Shown piece after piece: positions 62,960 to 64,000 of a stretch of 64,000 nucleotides of DNA. Source of the DNA: Chrysomallon squamiferum. Taxonomy: Eukaryota; Mollusca; Gastropoda; Neomphalida; Peltospiridae. The stretch's first letter is position 1. Each line of letters begins with the position of its first letter. The notes beneath the pieces were generated by a model that worked only from the letters and a program-made list of their open reading frames with translations, ran no database searches and was not told the origin of the DNA. Position numbers and translations under genes: made by a program. The DNA lies in NCBI GenBank assembly GCA_012295275.1, contig CM022668.1, positions 10,501,486 to 10,565,485 of the forward strand, given 5' to 3'.

Positions 62960-63440
62960 GAAATAGTGTCATAGTACTACTGTCATATTACACATTACAC
63001 ATTGTTCAAACCATTGTGTCACACTACTACTGTCATATTACACATTATACATTGTTCACACCAATCTGTCACGCTACTACTGTCATTTTAAACACATTAT
63101 ACATTGTTCACTGTCATATCTGTCATTATACATTGTTCACATAATGTCATACTACTGTCATATTACACATTATACATTGTTCACACCAATCTGTCACGCT
63201 ACTACTGTCATATTACACATTACACATTGTTCAAACCATTGTGTCACACTACTACTGTCATATTACACATTATACATTGTTCAAACCAATCTGTCACACT
63301 ACTACTGTCATATTACACATTATACATTGTTCACACCAATCTGTCACACTACTACTGTCATATTACACATTATACATTGTTCAAACCATTCTGTCACACT
63401 ACTACTGTCATATTACACATTACACATTGTTTGCACCAAT
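62960..63440. repeat. 50 bp minisatellite, nine to ten copies
   Basis: Unit gtcacactactactgtcata plus ttacacattatacattgttc plus a(c/a)accaatct. Copies vary by point changes, and one is shortened. The corresponding place behind gene C (about 55955-55995) has a single diverged copy. Confidence 0.93.
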
Positions 63441-64000
63441 GATTAACAGTACTAGTAGTGGAGATAATAGCAGTGTTGCAGCAGTAGTAGTAGAGTAGTA
63501 GTAGCAGATGTAGTACTAATAGCAGTAGTGGAACAGTAGTATTAGCAGAAACAGTAAGATTAACAGTGTTAAAAATTGTACAAATAGTAGTATTACTATT
63601 ATATATTTCATAAACTCTGTTGGCTGCTACAGAAATAGCAGACAGTGTAAATGTAACAGTTTCTAACACTTAGTGTGTAATATAAAGTTGTTTTCTATAT
63701 CATTACATATAGTCATTATTCCTATGTATTATTAAAAAAAATTCAGATCGAAACAACATATTAAATTTTAATATAACAGCAAATACAGTTTAATTAAGTT
63801 GGATCTCTATATAAATATTATAAACAAAACATAGACAGTAAGTACGGTTTGAATGTACATGATTAGTGTACCCTGAAGTTATTAGTTATCTATGTAAGAG
63901 AGATATAAGACTGAACGTGTTGTGTACAAATCCAGAGTTATTCAACCGTTAAGGTTATATTAATGAAATTTAAAAGAAAACAGTGTCGTTCTGATGTCAT
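63441..64000. other. Right-end flank
   Basis: Degenerate AGT/GTA sequence to about 63560, then sequence related to 56080-56420 (attcctatgtatt and neighbours). No recognisable exon. Confidence 0.55.

Overview
This window is eukaryotic animal DNA. It is very AT-rich, its genes are split into small exons with GT-AG introns, it has assembly gaps, and it carries about twenty long (GA)n/(CT)n tracts. The recognisable genes are receptors with F-type lectin (FTP), MEGF/Draper-type EGF, transmembrane and signalling-tail modules. That architecture and repeat content suggest a lophotrochozoan, most likely a mollusc. The species cannot be named from the sequence.

Layout. Positions 1-9893 hold a tandem array of about four 1.72 kb units (273-7100) followed by decayed relatives, then a 200-N gap (9894-10093). 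Positions 10094-17460 are gene-poor: microsatellites, a 63/65 bp minisatellite, a short dispersed repeat, possible hAT-type ends, and one EGF exon fragment cut by a (TC)n tract. Positions 17460-18465 are an inverted copy of part of gene B and carry an orphan EGF exon. Gene A (minus, 18845-23186) has four EGF exons, a TM exon and a tyrosine-motif tail, with at least two frame problems. Gene B (plus, 24026-35247) has seven EGF exons, a TM segment, a juxtamembrane region with three YxN motifs, and a PTP domain with its catalytic motifs present; both ends are missing. A second 200-N gap lies at 36301-36500. Gene E (minus, 36501-44924) has a signal exon, one EGF exon and two FTP exons, is damaged, and is cut by the gap. 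Gene C (plus, 46769-54608) is the one complete gene: 14 exons, 729 codons, signal peptide, EGF, FTP, eight more EGF repeats, TM and an ITAM-like tail. Gene D (plus, 57691-61477) is a shortened, frameshifted paralogue of C. An orphan signal exon (56140-56188, minus) and a 50 bp minisatellite (62960-63440) complete the 3' end.

How the genes relate. Genes B and C have nearly the same EGF exons in the same order, but opposite predicted outputs. B ends in a tyrosine phosphatase. C, D and the shifted tail of A end in a YxxL-x9-YxxI motif resembling an ITAM, plus a YVN motif. This looks like a paired-receptor locus evolving by duplication, inversion and exchange of phase-1 exons. Several junctions between copies fall in (GA)n/(CT)n tracts or gaps, so real rearrangement and misassembly cannot be separated here. 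Function is inferred from family knowledge; no expression or ligand evidence is visible in the sequence.
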